Source of the DNA: Silicimonas sp.
GTDB taxonomy: Bacteria; Pseudomonadota; Alphaproteobacteria; Rhodobacterales; Rhodobacteraceae
NCBI GenBank assembly: GCA_022820365.1
Contig: JAJEFO010000116.1
Coordinates: 1 to 50,084 of the forward strand
DNA: 50,084 nucleotides
Reading direction: 5' to 3'
Made by a program: the position numbers and the translations under genes. This document shows positions 49,070 through 50,084 of this stretch, piece by piece. The notes under the pieces were generated by a model, which saw only the letters and a list, made by a program, of their open reading frames with translations, made no database searches and was not told where the DNA came from. Every line of letters starts with the position of its first letter. Positions within the stretch are counted from its first letter, which is position 1.

Positions 49070-49646
49070 TCTTGGCGCCGCGCCGCGGCGGGCGAGACTG
49101 GCCTGCATGGGCTCAGCGTCGTCCGGATGCACTTTCTCGCTGCGGACGAGGTCCGCAGTTCCGTCCGGCCCGGCGGCGGCGCTCACGGCGCAGCCCGCCT
49201 TGAGCGAACGCGTTGCGCCCGAAGTGAAACGCGCTCAGATGATGGCGGTCGCCTCCTAGAGGAGGGCGGCGAGTTCGAGGCTCGCGCTGGTGCGCAGGTA
49301 CTCGGCATCGTTCATCGCCGGTCCCTCCATTTCGGACGGGCCGAATCATGCCCGGGTTCGGGGTGACCGATTCGGACGCCGCAGGCGAGATTAGCGACGA
49401 AAGCGTGGAAAACCCACGCAATGCATACGAAAGGCCCTGAAATTCGCACACACACTTCACAGAAAATTTCGTAGCTTCCGGTAATTGTGCGAGGGTTTGC
49501 TCGGCGACGGCTTGCAAGCAGGTTCGAGGTCGAGGCGCAGGCGGATGCATGAAGCAAACGTTGCGACCGGCCGGGAATCGCGGGCGGGCGAAGGCGTTGC
49601 GGCGCAGCCGGCCTCTACGCGACGAATTTGATAATGAGAAAACGCC
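49070..49646. other. Intergenic region
   Basis: About 575 bases with no recognised gene except one very short frame (49256-49315, listed separately). A long minus-strand ORF (49113-49964) is low-complexity, antisense to the mini-protein and start of the ABC gene, and is not believed. The stretch at 49420-49500 is A/T-richer and may hold a promoter for the downstream mini-protein. Confidence 0.4.
49256..49315 (-). CDS. Very short ORF, possible leader or decayed gene
   Basis: ATG 49315 follows GGAGGGACC at a good distance and encodes MNDAEYLRTSASLELAALL, then TAG. Reading through the TAG gives EATAII before another stop, so it may be the stump of a longer helical protein or a short leader peptide. 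The Shine-Dalgarno is stronger than chance, but at 19 residues it is only a candidate. Confidence 0.25.
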   Translation of the reverse strand: MNDAEYLRTSASLELAALL

Positions 49647-49742
49647 ATGGGCATCTTTGACAGCTGGATCACCATCGGAGCTGTCGCCGTCTGTGTCGTG
49701 TTCGTCGTCGTGCTCCTTTGGGGCGTTGGCCGCGACCAGTGA
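49647..49742 (+). CDS. 31-residue single-pass membrane mini-protein
   Basis: ATG 49647 encodes MGIFDSWITIGAVAVCVVF, then VVVLLWGVGRDQ, and TGA. About 22 residues (9-30) form one hydrophobic helix with Trp at the start and a short charged end, as expected for a small inner-membrane subunit or regulator. The spacing from an A-rich leader (AATGAGAAAACGCC) is reasonable for translation although a classic Shine-Dalgarno is weak. It is too short for routine ORF calling. No family was recognised; possible roles are accessory subunit of an oxidase or transporter, but this is conjecture. It lies 193 bases before the ABC substrate-binding gene. Confidence 0.55.
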   Translation: MGIFDSWITIGAVAVCVVFVVVLLWGVGRDQ

Positions 49743-49935
49743 CGACGGGACGAGAGAAGGGCCGTTGCAGCGTGTCACGTCAGGCGAGCCCGAGCCCTCC
49801 TTTCGCGTTCCCTCCGTCCAGCTTCTTCGGCAAGGCGCGACAGCCCCTGGACGCGTCATCGCAGGCGCAGAAAGATCCCCATTGCAAATTCCATGCGCGC
49901 CATTTGATCGGTCCGCTGGCCGGACGGGAAAGCTC

Positions 49936-50084
49936 ATGCGGATCAAGTACCTGATCATGGCCACTGCACTGCTGACGGCGACAGCGCTGGAGGCAGGTGC
50001 CGAAACGCTGCGCTGGGCGCGGGCGGGTGACTCGCTGACGCTGGACCCGCACGCGCAGAACGAAGGCCCGACTTCCGCGCTGGC
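49936..50084 (+). CDS. ABC transporter substrate-binding protein, family 5 (partial)
   Basis: The start is at ATG 49936 with GGGAAAG upstream; the window ends after 49 codons. Residues 1-20 are a signal peptide (MRIKYLIMATALLTATALEAGA), then ETLRWARAGDSLTLDPHAQNEGPTSAL. The phrase L-R-W-A-x-x-x-D-x-x-x-L-D-P-H is the mature N-terminus of peptide/nickel-type (DppA/OppA, SBP_bac_5) binding proteins. It would be a periplasmic solute receptor for peptides, and the permease genes should follow beyond the window. Confidence 0.85.
   Translation, partial: MRIKYLIMATALLTATALEAGAETLRWARAGDSLTLDPHAQNEGPTSAL

Noticed and set aside
49113-49964. A 283-codon minus-strand ORF near the right edge
   Set aside because: Its composition (Arg/Pro/Ser-rich, patchy) is not protein-like and it is antisense to the membrane mini-protein and to the start of the ABC substrate-binding gene.

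Overview
The window looks like a chromosomal segment of a GC-rich alphaproteobacterium, most likely of Rhodobacterales type. The evidence is an ALAS-type hemA, the rodZ-ispG pair, the sequence of the SuhB-like phosphatase, a class I fructose-bisphosphate aldolase beside pgk and paired cyclophilins, an aerobic-type cobalamin block, and an RF2 gene without the E. coli-type programmed frameshift. Taxonomy is inferred from gene content and protein recognition only; no search was run.

Layout. 1-1.4 kb: a possible transposase tail, then a translationally coupled HTH/Fic pair ('mobile mystery' proteins A and B). 1.4-8.1 kb: valS (minus), a form II CoxL-like molybdenum hydroxylase large subunit with no partner subunits in view, and a DUF2235 hydrolase. 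8.1-9.7 kb: a small decayed accessory patch with two outward-facing IS630 transposase remnants around a brnT/brnA toxin-antitoxin pair. 9.9-15.1 kb: inositol-phosphatase-like suhB, an MFS transporter, and a two-gene catabolic operon (ThDP enzyme plus muconate-cycloisomerase-like enolase-superfamily enzyme). 15.1-18.6 kb: a second accessory patch of visibly lower GC with a candidate structured RNA/terminator, a broken DUF3800-like relic, a KAP-family NTPase whose frame is broken at a run of eight G, and an orphan HicB-like protein.

18.7-26.5 kb is a cobalamin late-assembly block. On the minus strand lie cobU-cobT-cobS, cobQ and cobO; on the plus strand lie a CobC-type phosphatase, an L-threonine-kinase-like GHMP kinase (PduX/BluE type), cbiB and an L-threonine-phosphate-decarboxylase-like aminotransferase. 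Together they supply the aminopropanol arm, attach it, adenosylate the corrin and build the nucleotide loop. No cobalamin riboswitch was recognised.

26.9-34.2 kb carries lower glycolysis (fba class I, pgk, eno) mixed with two EamA transporters and two overlapping cyclophilins. 34.2-34.9 kb has tRNA-Val(CAC), tRNA-Val(UAC) and tRNA-Asp(GUC). 34.9-41.3 kb: a fluoroacetate-dehalogenase-like hydrolase with the halide pocket conserved, an M20 peptidase, hemA, a RodZ-like protein and ispG. 41.3-50.1 kb: a periplasmic DsbA-type protein, a small secreted-protein gene broken by an 8-bp tandem duplication, an aminotransferase, penicillin-binding protein 1A, prfB, a DUF2189 membrane protein, a 31-residue membrane mini-protein missed by ordinary ORF cut-offs, and the start of a family 5 ABC substrate-binding protein cut by the window edge.

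No single striking new system is evident. The best leads are the frameshifted KAP NTPase patch, the structured-RNA candidate beside it, the HTH/Fic pair, and the dehalogenase.
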